Source: Arthrobacter sp. MYb213
Lineage (GTDB): Bacteria > Actinomycetota > Actinomycetes > Actinomycetales > Micrococcaceae
Assembly (NCBI RefSeq): GCF_002979915.1
Contig: NZ_PCQA01000009.1
Location: 27,454 to 91,453, forward strand
DNA length: 64,000 nucleotides
Reading direction: 5' to 3'
Every line of letters begins with the position of its first letter. Positions within the stretch are counted from its first letter, which is position 1. This document shows positions 54,421-62,121 of the stretch, in pieces. The position numbers were made by a program, and so were the translations under genes. The notes beneath the pieces were generated by a model that had not been told where the DNA came from, ran no database searches, and saw only the letters and a program-made list of their open reading frames with translations.

Positions 54421-55264
54421 CGACAGCGGACAACGGAGCCCTTACCTCAGCACGGATCGCCATCAGGACATCAGCAATCTGGATAGACTCAGCGAATTCC
54501 AGATCCGTCCTCTGCGACAGCTCCCCCACCGAAACCTGATACACCCTAAACTCATCGAACGCCAAAGCTACTCGCAGCTGATCAAGATCCTGAGTCAACA
54601 GAAAAGCACGCGCTTTCAGCACGCCGCCTTCCTTGAAGACGATGAGTTTCCAATACTCCGAAGGCAACCCAACACCTCGATACACCTGATCGCCTGGTTG
54701 GAAGACCGGCCCACCAAAGACACTCACCTTCAGATCCTCAACATCCACCTGCTCATACAGAGCATTCTCCAGCTGGCCCCAGATCCCCTCTTGGCTGCTC
54801 TGGTTGAAGTCATCCATCTGCGGGACGATGTTCGTATAGAAAAAGGAATCCTCATTGGCTTGCTGCGCTTCCGCGGCCTCGCCCCACACTAGATCGGCAC
54901 GGCGAGCAATATGCCCACGATCCAACCGATTACCCTGATACAGCTCATTGCCCGACTGGAACTCTTCAGGCAGCCTCGAATCCTTAGCGAAATCAATGCC
55001 CGAACGGCTCAAGCGCTTGATTGCAGCACCGTCGATGTTCCAAGCCACCCAACGCGCCAACCGGCGGGACTTGCTCAGCGACAGGGAAAAGTGGGTATAA
55101 GGAATGACATTCGACCCTTCCCACAGCACCGCGTCATGCAAGGCCTCAGCATCCAGCACCGGCAAAGCAACGCTAGATCCCAGGAATTCCAGGTCGTACC
55201 CGCTCCGGTCAATCGGAGCATTAGCCAGGTCTGTATCAGTGGACAAACTGAACACCGCTTTCAT
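54404..55264 (-). CDS. DNA/RNA non-specific endonuclease (NucA/EndA type)
   Basis: A 286-residue beta-beta-alpha metal nuclease. The catalytic motif NRLDRGHIARRADL (DRGH at 115-118, His118) and the downstream Asn block FYTNIVPQMDDFNQ with W162-x-x-LE are all present, so activity is expected. There is no signal peptide, unlike most secreted members, so it may act inside the cell or need another export route. A perfect 16-base palindrome touches its start (55267-55282), suggesting tight repression. It diverges from the umuDC genes. Confidence 0.82.
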   Translation of the reverse strand: MKAVFSLSTDTDLANAPIDRSGYDLEFLGSSVALPVLDAEALHDAVLWEGSNVIPYTHFSLSLSKSRRLARWVAWNIDGAAIKRLSRSGIDFAKDSRLPEEFQSGNELYQGNRLDRGHIARRADLVWGEAAEAQQANEDSFFYTNIVPQMDDFNQSSQEGIWGQLENALYEQVDVEDLKVSVFGGPVFQPGDQVYRGVGLPSEYWKLIVFKEGGVLKARAFLLTQDLDQLRVALAFDEFRVYQVSVGELSQRTDLEFAESIQIADVLMAIRAEVRAPLSAVGDIEW

Positions 55265-55266
55265 CG

Positions 55267-55282
55267 AAAATCGTACGATTTT
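55267..55282. promoter_or_regulatory. Perfect palindrome at the nuclease start
   Basis: AAAATCGTACGATTTT is a perfect 16-base palindrome only two bases upstream of the nuclease start codon, overlapping the expected ribosome-binding site. It is a strong operator candidate. It does not match the TTAGAAT/ATTCTAA site before umuD, so a different regulator is likely. Confidence 0.55.
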
Positions 55283-55431
55283 GTTCCATGCGCTTGCGCC
55301 TCCAGCCTACGGCTTGCACGGTGAACACACCCAGGGAAATCCGCTAAACATCAAGACCATTCGATGCGAACCGAGTCGAGGCAGGATCACGAACGAGCCT
55401 TCCTGTCGGAATCACAGGCTACATTCGAGTA

Positions 55432-55449
55432 TTAGAATAGATATTCTAA
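55432..55449. promoter_or_regulatory. LexA-like operator upstream of umuD
   Basis: TTAGAAT-AGAT-ATTCTAA is a perfect inverted repeat 15 bases before the umuD start. The GAAT-N4-ATTC core resembles the GAAC-N4-GTTC pattern of Gram-positive SOS boxes. Damage-inducible control of umuD and umuC is the obvious reading, but the match is imperfect. Confidence 0.5.
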
Positions 55450-55463
55450 GAAAAGGTGTTGCA

Positions 55464-55895
55464 ATGAAAATTGATCGAATACAAGTATGCGCGTTAGCGT
55501 CCCCGCCTCAGCGCGTGATCGCGGTGGCATTGGACCGGGTGCCGGCCGGCTACCCCTCCCCCGCCCAGGACTACTCAGACACAAAAATCGACCTCTCAGA
55601 GATGCTGATCCGCGATCAGGTCTCCACGTTCATTGTGCGGGTATCTGGTGAGTCGATGCAGGGTGCGGGGATCAGCGATGGGGATGAGCTGATCGTGGAC
55701 CGGTCAGTAAAACCTAGAGATGGGCATGTGGTGATTGCGGTGATTGACGGGGAAATGACCGTCAAACGGCTCTCTACTGGCCCCGACGGAGTGGTGCTGA
55801 AAGCTGAGAACCCGGACTACCCTGATCTGCGCGTGGCAGAGCTTAGTGATTTTCGGGTGTGGGGTGTGGCCACCACATGCCTACACCACCTCTAG
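55464..55895 (+). CDS. umuD: UmuD-like self-cleaving SOS protein
   Basis: From ATG 55464 (AAGGTG upstream) the protein has 143 residues. It belongs to the LexA/UmuD S24 family: a candidate cleavage site Ala28-Gly29 in RVPAGYPSP, the nucleophile Ser64 in [11 protein letters not shown] and the general base Lys101 in DGEMTVKRL. RecA-stimulated cleavage would yield UmuD', the partner of the polymerase encoded next. The gene overlaps umuC by 19 bases. Confidence 0.9.
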   Translation: MKIDRIQVCALASPPQRVIAVALDRVPAGYPSPAQDYSDTKIDLSEMLIRDQVSTFIVRVSGESMQGAGISDGDELIVDRSVKPRDGHVVIAVIDGEMTVKRLSTGPDGVVLKAENPDYPDLRVAELSDFRVWGVATTCLHHL

Positions 55896-57175
55896 AGGCA
55901 CGTCAGACCTATATTGCCCATGTCGATGTGAACAGCTTCTATGTCTCCTGTGAGCGTGCGTTTGATCCGACCCTGGAAGGCCGGCCGGTGATCGTGCTTT
56001 CTAACAATGACGGCTGCGCGGTCGCCCGCAGCGCCGAGGCCAAAGCACTGGGCATTGAAATGGGAGCGCCGTGGTTCAAGCTCGCTGTCGATGCTGATCG
56101 AATTAACCTGGTTGCAAAGTCTTCTAATTATGAGCTGTATGGCGAAATGTCGGGGCGGGTCATGAAACTGCTGGGCCGTTTCTCCGCCTGGGTGGAGGTC
56201 TATTCCATTGATGAAGCTTTCCTAGGCGTCACTGGCACCGTCGATGAGCTGCAAGCCCTGGGTGAGCAGATCAAGGCCGAGGTGTTCCGGTTGACCGGGT
56301 TGCCGGTCTGTGTGGGCATCGCTAAAACTAAGACCCTAGCGAAGATGGCGAATAAAACAGCCAAACACATCAAGGAGCTGGGCGGGGTGTGCGTGTGGGA
56401 TCGCGCCCCGCGAACCACCACCGAAAACCTGTTAGCCCGCCTTCCTACGGTCGAGATCTGGGGCATCGGACCCCGTCTGACTAAACGGCTGCGGGGGCTT
56501 GGGATCTGGACAGCTAAAGATCTGCGGGATGCCGATGAGGTGCGTATCCGCGATAAGTTCTCCATTGTGCAAATGCGCACCGTGCTAGAGCTGCGCGGCA
56601 TCCCCTGCATCCCCATGGAGGAAGAACGGGTGATCAAAGATCAGCTGATCTTCTCCCGCAGTTTCTCTGATCCGATCACTGACCGGGTCGGCATGGAACA
56701 GGTGATGGGGATTTATGCGCAGCAAGCCTCCGCAAGATTGCACAAGCACCAGAAGCAAGCAAAGATTCTGTCTGCGTGGGCGATGACCAGCTATTACAAC
56801 CAGCATCAGGATCATCAGCCAGCTATCACGGTCAAGCTCCCTGGACCGAGCGCTGATCCGGTAGTGCTCACTAAGGCAGCAAAGCAGCTACTCCCCCAGA
56901 TCCTGGTAGGGGTGAAATACGCACGCGCAGGGGTGGTGGTCATGGATCTGCAACCGACGGCGATGCAGGAGACGTTTGAACCGTTTGTGGCGGCGCATGA
57001 GGCTAAGCAGATTGGGCCGTTGATCGCGCAGATCCGCTCTGAGCATGGGGTGAAGGCTATTGGTTTGGGTGCTGCCGGGTTGGCGCAGGGTCCTGCGTGG
57101 CAGATGCGCCGGGAGATGATGAGTCCGCGGTATACGACCCATTGGAAGGAGTTACTGAGGGTGAACGCCGCTTAG
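55877..57175 (+). CDS. umuC: UmuC-like Y-family DNA polymerase
   Basis: Taking ATG 55877 gives 432 residues, close to UmuC length; a GTG at 55859 is possible. Y-family motifs are intact: [17 protein letters not shown] (metal Asp), [31 protein letters not shown] (the Asp-Glu catalytic pair), and the helix-hairpin-helix region [16 protein letters not shown]. With UmuD' it forms an error-prone pol V for damage bypass. Plasmid-borne umuDC often protects incoming DNA during SOS. Confidence 0.92.
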   Translation: MPTPPLEARQTYIAHVDVNSFYVSCERAFDPTLEGRPVIVLSNNDGCAVARSAEAKALGIEMGAPWFKLAVDADRINLVAKSSNYELYGEMSGRVMKLLGRFSAWVEVYSIDEAFLGVTGTVDELQALGEQIKAEVFRLTGLPVCVGIAKTKTLAKMANKTAKHIKELGGVCVWDRAPRTTTENLLARLPTVEIWGIGPRLTKRLRGLGIWTAKDLRDADEVRIRDKFSIVQMRTVLELRGIPCIPMEEERVIKDQLIFSRSFSDPITDRVGMEQVMGIYAQQASARLHKHQKQAKILSAWAMTSYYNQHQDHQPAITVKLPGPSADPVVLTKAAKQLLPQILVGVKYARAGVVVMDLQPTAMQETFEPFVAAHEAKQIGPLIAQIRSEHGVKAIGLGAAGLAQGPAWQMRREMMSPRYTTHWKELLRVNAA

Positions 57176-57304
57176 CAACCTGTTCAATCCTTGAGAACCG
57201 TATGGTTTTGGCCGCTCAATGTCGTCGCCGGGTCTCCTGGTGAGAGCACTGGGCACTTTGCAACAGATGGTTCCCTACCCTTTGCATGTCTTCAAAGACG
57301 GTGT

Positions 57305-57541
57305 TTAGTCTCCTAGGGGTGGGTAGGTTCCGTCGGTAGTGGGCAGTGTTTCCATCCAGCAAGTGGCGTTGATCGCTTGTTCAATGCTTTGCAGGGCGGT
57401 GGTGGCAGCGTGCTTGGAATCTGGGAAGTCTTTATTCAAGCTGTCTCTGGTCATGACGATGCGGCCTTGTTGGTCGAGTTGTTCTAGCTGTCGGTAGAGC
57501 GTTTGCAGCTGGGTGTAGATCTGTGAGGCTTCGGTGTTCAT
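57305..57541 (-). CDS. Small conserved plasmid protein
   Basis: A 78-residue hydrophilic protein with an N-terminal helix (SQIYTQLQTLYRQLEQLDQQGR) and a conserved C-terminal part shared with 54178-54420. A clear ribosome-binding site (AAGGATCAGGAC) precedes the ATG. It lies directly downstream of the small gene at 57579-57752. Function unknown. Confidence 0.6.
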   Translation of the reverse strand: MNTEASQIYTQLQTLYRQLEQLDQQGRIVMTRDSLNKDFPDSKHAATTALQSIEQAINATCWMETLPTTDGTYPPLGD

Positions 57542-57578
57542 GTCCTGATCCTTTTACTCTGGGTGGATTCGCTGTGTC

Positions 57579-57752
57579 CTATTTGGTTTCTTCGTGTTCT
57601 TCGGCGGCTCGTTGCGCTTGCGCGATCATTCGTTCGTAGGTTGATCGTTCGGCAGCGTTCATGTCTTCGCCGCCGTGTGCTGCGTAGTAGTCCATGGCTT
57701 GAGGGGCGCGTGCTTGCCAGCCCTTCCGGACTGCGCGTTCGCTAGCTTGCAT
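57579..57752 (-). CDS. Short 57-residue protein
   Basis: A 58-codon frame (start 57752) encodes MQASERAVRKGWQARAPQAM and onward to a terminal RAAEEHEETK. It is glutamine- and alanine-rich with a natural codon pattern, a charged helical end and a plausible place 37 bases before the 57541 gene. No strong ribosome-binding site is visible. I do not recognise a family. Confidence 0.45.
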   Translation of the reverse strand: MQASERAVRKGWQARAPQAMDYYAAHGGEDMNAAERSTYERMIAQAQRAAEEHEETK

Positions 57753-58052
57753 GCTTGATAGATTGATATAAATTTTCCCATTTACCTTCTCTTCAACACA
57801 GAGATATCAGAGGCCGTGCATATGCCACACTCTCTTTCCGTATGGGCAACTTGGGTACTGGAACGTGTGGCGTGTGTTCGGGCGGTCCACTGGGTCAGGC
57901 ATCCATGGGTGTGCAGGAAAAGCCCGGAAGGCTTAGAGCTTTTGCTGTGCAGGTGTGGGTGCGGGGATGAATGTTCTGGTTACGTTCCGGTTCTAATTGC
58001 TGACCTTCGTTTCCTCCGAGGGTGGCTTTGGCTGGTACTTACAAGGTAGCTC
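57753..58052. other. Gene-poor stretch
   Basis: I see no convincing gene in these 300 bases. A 77-codon plus-strand frame (57816-58049) is rich in Trp, Val, Arg and Cys, as expected by chance. The AT-rich patch at 57757-57790 may hold the promoter for the 57752-57305 genes. Confidence 0.4.
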
Positions 58053-58472
58053 TCAGGGGTCACTTTTGTATGGCGTGTTTGATCTGAGGATATCGTCGGT
58101 TGTAGATCTTTTAGGAAGCCAAGCACCGTAGGTTTCCCCTAAGTCGTCTTCCCACACCACGTGAACCAAGTGCGGCGTTCTAGCCGTGGCTCGTGCATGG
58201 ATCTGCAGTGCCCCCGTCAGCGTGGGGATTTCGGCTAACACCGGATGGTGGGGCTTGATGGGTTCGCCAGGAAAACTTCCTGGCATCATTCGAAGGATGC
58301 GGTATGTATTTCCTTGGTGAGTGAAAACGTCCCATAACTTGCGTGCTGGTGGTGAGGTTAATGCGCGGCGGCCGGGGGAGCTTGCGGAGGAGGCCGCCGC
58401 GCCCGCATTTTCGGGCCGGCTGTTCTGCTCATCGTGTTGGTAGCTCTCTTCCCAAATGCTGAAGTTCTCCAT
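58053..58472 (-). CDS. Hypothetical protein, conserved-looking C-terminus
   Basis: A 139-residue protein. The first 50 residues are disordered (Ala/Ser/Pro-rich). The C-terminal part (about 46-130) looks folded: WDVFTHQGNTYRILRMMPG, then EIPTLTGALQIHARATARTPHLVHVVWEDDLGETYGAWLP. AGGA lies 11 bases before the ATG. It follows the DUF4192 gene and its terminator, so it has its own transcript. No family recognised. Confidence 0.52.
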   Translation of the reverse strand: MENFSIWEESYQHDEQNSRPENAGAAASSASSPGRRALTSPPARKLWDVFTHQGNTYRILRMMPGSFPGEPIKPHHPVLAEIPTLTGALQIHARATARTPHLVHVVWEDDLGETYGAWLPKRSTTDDILRSNTPYKSDP

Positions 58473-58508
58473 GTTGGTTATTGTCCTTAGGTGAATATGG
58501 AAGTGCGA

Positions 58509-58542
58509 TTAGGTGGGGGAAGATTTTTCTTCCCCCACCTAA
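58509..58542 (-). terminator. Perfect 15-bp terminator stem after the DUF4192 gene
   Basis: TTAGGTGGGGGAAGA (58509-58523) and TCTTCCCCCACCTAA (58528-58542) pair perfectly around TTTT, 14 bases past the DUF4192 stop. Confidence 0.82.
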
Positions 58543-58555
58543 CCGCTATGGCTTT

Positions 58556-59557
58556 TTACTGCTGCGGGTTGATCAGTGCCGTCTTGGCCATCTTCCCTCG
58601 GACTATGAGCTTGATGAGTAGGTTGGCCAACCGGTGTTCCGGTTCCAGTTCGATAGCTTCTCCGAGTGTAGCCATCGCTTCGGTGCCATTTCCTAGCGTC
58701 CAGTGCGCCCATGCAATGGCGCAAAGAATGTTGGTGCGAGGTATACCAGCGATGTGAGCCAGTGAATCAAACAGCATCTCGTGGCCAGCTTCTAAGATCT
58801 TGCGATCGTCAACGGCTCGGTCTCCGACCAAGTAGTCGGCCATGTCGTGCGTAGTCGTGGCGATTCCGGCCAATGCCACAACTGCCAAGTCTCTCCCTAT
58901 GGAGACAGTGAACGTTCCAGCGAGCCAACCGGCAACTTCGTCGGTCACCTCTCCGGCTTCGCGGTAGATCGCGATGTTGGTTACCATTTCGTGGCTAACA
59001 TTTCGCGCGATTTCTTCAAGATTCGTTCCCATACTGAGCAGATTGGCTTTCTGGCGTACCGCGATTGCCTGAACTTCAATGCTGGATTCTTCGCAGTGCT
59101 CAATGTCCTTGGCGCGCAGGGGGTTCTTGCCGTGGAATAACGCTTCTAAGGTGATAGCTTCTGATTCGACTACGGAGTAGGCCACTGCGTCAGTTTCGTC
59201 GCTGTCGTAGTCCATGATCTGGTCGTTGGCTACGAGTATCGCGTGCTGAATCGGCGCGCCAGCCATTTCCAAGAGTTCTGCTAGTGCGTCGTACTTTGCA
59301 CCTTTGAGCTCTTCATCTTCGTCATAGGCAACCAAAACGGTTGCGTCAACGTCGTGATCTGCGGTGATCTTGCTGATGATGCCGTCGATCGCTTCAACCC
59401 ATTCGGTCACAACGTCGCCAGCTCGCAGGTCGACTCGCAAAGTGGCTAGCACTGTGCCCTCGTGGCACAGGACGATTGCGATGGATTCTTGTGGATCAAA
59501 CTTTAGGGTAGTGCGGACGAAAGCTGCGACGCTTACGTTGCTTGAGATGGTAGTCAT
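58556..59557 (-). CDS. DUF4192 family protein
   Basis: A 333-residue protein recognised as DUF4192 from its overall pattern. It has FVRTTLKFDPQESIAIVLC at the start and ATVLVAYDEDEE around 73-84. The C-terminal end has ILCAIAWAHWTLGNGTEAMATLGEAIELEPEHRLANLLIKLIV, resembling a tetratricopeptide-like helix pair. DUF4192 proteins are widespread in actinobacteria without a known activity. Its first five codons and the 340 bases upstream are shared almost exactly with the 60606 gene, so the two have the same promoter, leader and hairpin. Confidence 0.8.
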   Translation of the reverse strand: MTTISSNVSVAAFVRTTLKFDPQESIAIVLCHEGTVLATLRVDLRAGDVVTEWVEAIDGIISKITADHDVDATVLVAYDEDEELKGAKYDALAELLEMAGAPIQHAILVANDQIMDYDSDETDAVAYSVVESEAITLEALFHGKNPLRAKDIEHCEESSIEVQAIAVRQKANLLSMGTNLEEIARNVSHEMVTNIAIYREAGEVTDEVAGWLAGTFTVSIGRDLAVVALAGIATTTHDMADYLVGDRAVDDRKILEAGHEMLFDSLAHIAGIPRTNILCAIAWAHWTLGNGTEAMATLGEAIELEPEHRLANLLIKLIVRGKMAKTALINPQQ

Positions 59558-59643
59558 ATCGACTGCCTTTCCTTGGTTTCCAACCGAGGCCCGAACTGGA
59601 CTGTCCAGCGTGGGTTCCTATCCCCTGTTGATACTTCGATTCT

Positions 59644-59708
59644 AGCATGCTTGCATGTTTGCATGCAAGCTATATTTCTAGTTTTTTGATCTCAACATGC
59701 ATGCATGC
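59644..59708. promoter_or_regulatory. GCATGC-type operator cluster in copy 1
   Basis: AGCATGC, TTGCATG and TTTGCATGCAAGC lie side by side (59644-59670), and ATGCATGCATGC follows at 59697-59708. The TTGCATGCAA core is the same as in the iterons upstream of parA (61915-61999), so the ribbon-helix-helix partition protein probably also binds here. The AT-rich spacer likely contains the promoter. Confidence 0.6.
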
Positions 59709-59769
59709 TTTATAGAAAAATTGCATCTCAGATCAACTAAAGGATTAGAACAAGTTTGCATGGGTTCCC

Positions 59770-59897
59770 CTTGTTCCGATAAATGCCAAAAAGCACGCCT
59801 GAAAGAGCGGTCAAGGGTACGCGAAGCCTATCGCGTAGCGACGCGCAGCGCCCTTGAGGGGTCTTTCAGGCGTGCAACAATCGGGCATCGGGGCAAG
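59770..59897. repeat. Large nested hairpin, copy 1
   Basis: Three concentric stems: CTTGTTCCGAT/ATCGGGGCAAG (9 of 11), GCACGCCTGAAAGA/TCTTTCAGGCGTGC (14 of 14; 59793-59806 and 59862-59875) and TCAAGGG/CCCTTGA (59811-59817 and 59851-59857). The element is too long for a simple terminator. A second copy lies at +1049. Confidence 0.7.
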
Positions 59898-59906
59898 AAG
59901 AATTAG

Positions 59907-60131
59907 TTAGAGACAGTTGATTTTGTCGGGACGGAAACCTGACGAGTGATCGGAATTCGTCACCACTATAGGCGCTTGCGAGTACCCCAAGAATCGGACG
60001 AATTCTAAGGCGTCTTGATCCTGGCTAATATGAACGCTCTTATAGTTGATGTCTTTTTTGTCCAACGCGCGATAGGTGGCAGTGCATTGAGCGCAGTTCG
60101 GTTTGCTGTATACGGTCGCTACGATATCCAC
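59907..60131 (-). CDS. NrdH/glutaredoxin-like redoxin
   Basis: The GTG start at 60131, with GGGAG six bases upstream, gives 74 residues, the size of NrdH. Residues 3-20 (IVATVYSKPNCAQCTATYRAL) carry the redox motif CAQC, and the rest (LDKKDINYKSVHISQD, FLGYSQAPIVV) follows the NrdH/glutaredoxin fold. It would reduce disulphides, for example in ribonucleotide reductase. It lies 70 bases downstream of the copy-B gene on the same strand. Confidence 0.82.
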   Translation of the reverse strand: MDIVATVYSKPNCAQCTATYRALDKKDINYKSVHISQDQDALEFVRFLGYSQAPIVVTNSDHSSGFRPDKINCL

Positions 60132-60201
60132 GGCTTTCTCCCTGTCCCCTTTTGTGATTGCCAACCGGGTTGCCCCGCTGTGGCGCGGGGCAACCTTGAA
60201 A

Positions 60202-60606
60202 TTAGAACTGAGGCATTCCCCGATATTCTTGGGGCAGGTCTTCAAACTTCTCTGGAAGGTTTGGCGGTGCTTGGTCGGCGTTGAACTGCCAATGACTGTA
60301 GGCCATGCGGTCGATTGCTTCGATGAAAGCTTCGCGGGTTTCGTAGTACTTTGTTTCAAGGTCCCCTTCGACGTACTGGCCTATGCCCCATGTGTTTCCA
60401 GTCGATTCGCTTCGCGCCCTGTAGAAAATGATGACGTATGGCCATGAGCCCAAATCCCAACCATCTTTACCCCATGAGCCGATTGCACTCCAGCCGTGAC
60501 GTTCGGCAACCTCCATGTACTCGTAGCCGTGATCCCATACGCTCTGAGGGAGGGGTGGGGCGTTGATTTCTCGACCAGTATCGATTGTGCTGCTGATGGT
60601 AGTCAT
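60202..60606 (-). CDS. Plasmid-specific hypothetical protein, copy B
   Basis: A 134-residue soluble protein, paralogous to 26414-26836 (shared core GKDGWDLGSWPYVI, then YVEGD and an aromatic-rich helix). Its first codons (MTTIS) and upstream 340 bases are the same as those of the DUF4192 gene, so it sits under the duplicated promoter/hairpin cassette. The redoxin gene follows. Function unknown; conservation of the WDLGSWPY core suggests a structured domain of about 90 residues. Confidence 0.62.
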   Translation of the reverse strand: MTTISSTIDTGREINAPPLPQSVWDHGYEYMEVAERHGWSAIGSWGKDGWDLGSWPYVIIFYRARSESTGNTWGIGQYVEGDLETKYYETREAFIEAIDRMAYSHWQFNADQAPPNLPEKFEDLPQEYRGMPQF

Positions 60607-60947
60607 GTCGACTGCCTTTCCTTGGTTTCCAACCGAGGCCCGAACTGGACCGTCCAGCGTGGGTTCCTATCCCCTGTTGATACTTCAATTCTAGCATGCT
60701 TGCATGTTTGCATGCAAGCTATCTTTCTAGTTTTTTGATCTCAACATGCATGCATGCTTTATAGAAAAATTGCATCTCAGATCAACTAAAGGATTAGAAC
60801 AAGTTTGCATGGGTTCCCCTTGTTCCGATAAATGCCAAAAAGCACGCCTGAAAGAGCGGTCAAGGGTAGGCGAAGCCTATCGCGTAGCGACGCGCAGCGC
60901 CCTTGAGGGGTCTTTCAGGCGTGCAAAAATCGGGCATCGGGGCAAGA
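60595..60947. repeat. 353-bp direct repeat, copy 2 (promoter cassette)
   Basis: The second copy of the cassette at 59546-59898. It includes the start of the 60606 gene, GCATGC sites around 60693-60757 and a hairpin with arms 60842-60855 and 60911-60924. Differences noticed are single bases such as CATATCG/CATGTCG and GGGTACGCG/GGGTAGGCG. Confidence 0.9.
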
Positions 60948-60979
60948 GAACAGCATTTAGCCGGTGCTGGTTAAAAGAT

Positions 60980-61011
60980 GAACCCGACCGCATAGGAAGG
61001 CGGTCGGGTTC
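60980..61011 (-). terminator. Terminator of the partition operon
   Basis: GAACCCGACCGC (60980-60991) and GCGGTCGGGTTC (61000-61011) form a perfect 12-bp stem. On the minus strand it is followed by ATCTTTTAACC. It lies 48 bases past the ribbon-helix-helix gene. Confidence 0.8.
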
Positions 61012-61058
61012 AATATGCTTCCAAGGAAAGGAAGTAAAAATATTATCTCATGAAGAGC

Positions 61059-61292
61059 TTATGGGTGACGTTCCATGTATTCGCTGACAGCTAGAGTTAC
61101 CAGATCTTGAAGCTTGATGTCCTTGGCTGCTGCGTAGAGCTTGATCTCTGTTTTCAACTCTTCGGATACACGCACATTGAGCGGTTTAGTTACGGTTTCG
61201 TCGGTTATCGGACTCCTAAAGCTCTCGCTGACTGAGGCCGGCTTCGGGGAGGCCGATCCTGCTGGTTTCATCTTGTCCTTTAAGCTGCTCAT
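61059..61292 (-). CDS. Ribbon-helix-helix partition protein (ParG/ParB-like)
   Basis: A 77-residue protein. The first 35 residues are flexible and basic. The C-terminal half is a ribbon-helix-helix: strand TKPLNVRVSEELKTEIKLYAAAKD, then helix KLQDLVTLAVSEYMERH. Its start overlaps the parA stop by four bases. Such proteins (ParG-like) bind the centromere and repress the operon. The TTGCATGCAA repeats upstream of parA and in the two promoter cassettes are its likely sites. Confidence 0.82.
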   Translation of the reverse strand: MSSLKDKMKPAGSASPKPASVSESFRSPITDETVTKPLNVRVSEELKTEIKLYAAAKDIKLQDLVTLAVSEYMERHP

Positions 61293-61882
61293 GACAGCGC
61301 CTCCTTGAGTTCCTTGACAACATCTTCGTATCCCAGGAAGTCAGTTGGAGCTTCTCCTGGAATTGTTTTGAATGCTTGTTTGTGTTTGATCCTGGTTGCA
61401 AATAGAGCAAGGTCGCTGTCTGCGATGTACTCTAAGCTTTCGCGTAGAGCGACAGTCTGTTCGTTAACCTTGGTAAGAAGTGCAATTCTGGCGGTGTCCA
61501 GTGGAAGCGCTTCGTTTGTGGCAATTAATCGTTTTAAATCCATGATGGCTGCTTCGGTTGGCATAATAACCACATCTGCAATTTTGATCACCGCGTCAAT
61601 TGTTGCGGGGTCTCCTGGGGGAGTGTCAATGACAATGTAGTCGCTAGTGCTTTGACCGGCTATTCGCTTGAGCTTGGCCAGGTTCACGATTTTCACTGGA
61701 AATGGCAGTGGTTTTTCGGATTCCGCAGCATCCTCAGCCCATTCGGTAGCTGAGCCCTGCATGTCGGTGTCCCACAGTTCGACGGTGTGACCGTCAGCGA
61801 CTAGTGCGCAGGCAATGTAAATTGCGCTGGTAGTTTTCCCGACTCCACCTTTGGTTTGTACAAGTGCGATAGTCGTTGTCAT
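61289..61882 (-). CDS. parA: ParA-type partition ATPase
   Basis: A 197-residue ParA/Soj-like ATPase of the short class. The deviant Walker A is QTKGGVGKTTSAIYIA (Lys11 and Lys16), ELWDTDMQGSATEWAED supplies the A' aspartate, and DYIVIDTPPGDPATIDAV is the B motif. It segregates the plasmid with the ribbon-helix-helix partner. Good iterons lie upstream. It is distinct from the secretion-cluster ATPase at 10274. Confidence 0.92.
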   Translation of the reverse strand: MTTTIALVQTKGGVGKTTSAIYIACALVADGHTVELWDTDMQGSATEWAEDAAESEKPLPFPVKIVNLAKLKRIAGQSTSDYIVIDTPPGDPATIDAVIKIADVVIMPTEAAIMDLKRLIATNEALPLDTARIALLTKVNEQTVALRESLEYIADSDLALFATRIKHKQAFKTIPGEAPTDFLGYEDVVKELKEALS

Positions 61883-61914
61883 CCGGACCTCCTATCTTCT
61901 GCACCCAAAACGCT

Positions 61915-61999
61915 TTGCATGCAACTGATTTTGCATGCAACTTAGCTTGCATGCTTTATATTTACCTCTGATCATACTAGCTTGCATGATTGCATGCAA
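61915..61999. repeat. TTGCATGCAA iterons, probable centromere and parA operator
   Basis: Sites occur at 61915-61924, 61931-61940, 61948-61954 (TTGCATGC variant), 61982-61988 and 61990-61999. The first three are spaced 16-17 bases apart, about one and a half helical turns. They lie between the parA start and the replication-like gene, fitting both a parS centromere and autoregulation. Confidence 0.72.
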
Positions 62000-62121
62000 G
62001 CTAGTTCGCGTGCAAAGTAGCTACGTTCCCTTTTGCCGATATTTCCTAGTTATGTGCCTGGTTTAGTGGGGAACTTGTCCGCTTATGGATACTCCCAACA
62101 GTAAATTCCATTCGGTCTGTG

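Larger units (their letters stand above)
59546..59898. repeat. 353-bp direct repeat, copy 1 (promoter cassette)
   Basis: This stretch is repeated at 60595-60947 with about six mismatches in 353 bases. It covers the first codons of the DUF4192 gene, its leader, a cluster of GCATGC-type sites (59644-59708) and a large hairpin (59770-59897). The duplication gives the two minus-strand transcripts identical control regions. Confidence 0.9.

Noticed and set aside
59697..59906. A frame repeated in both 353-bp copies (MHACFIEKLHLRSTKG...)
   Set aside because: It is conserved only because the DNA is duplicated; it runs through the hairpin and operator sites and its composition is not protein-like.
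59644..61999. CRISPR-like array suggested by repeated GCATGC sequences
   Set aside because: Repeats are 8-12 bases, irregularly spaced and without unique spacers; they fit partition iterons instead.
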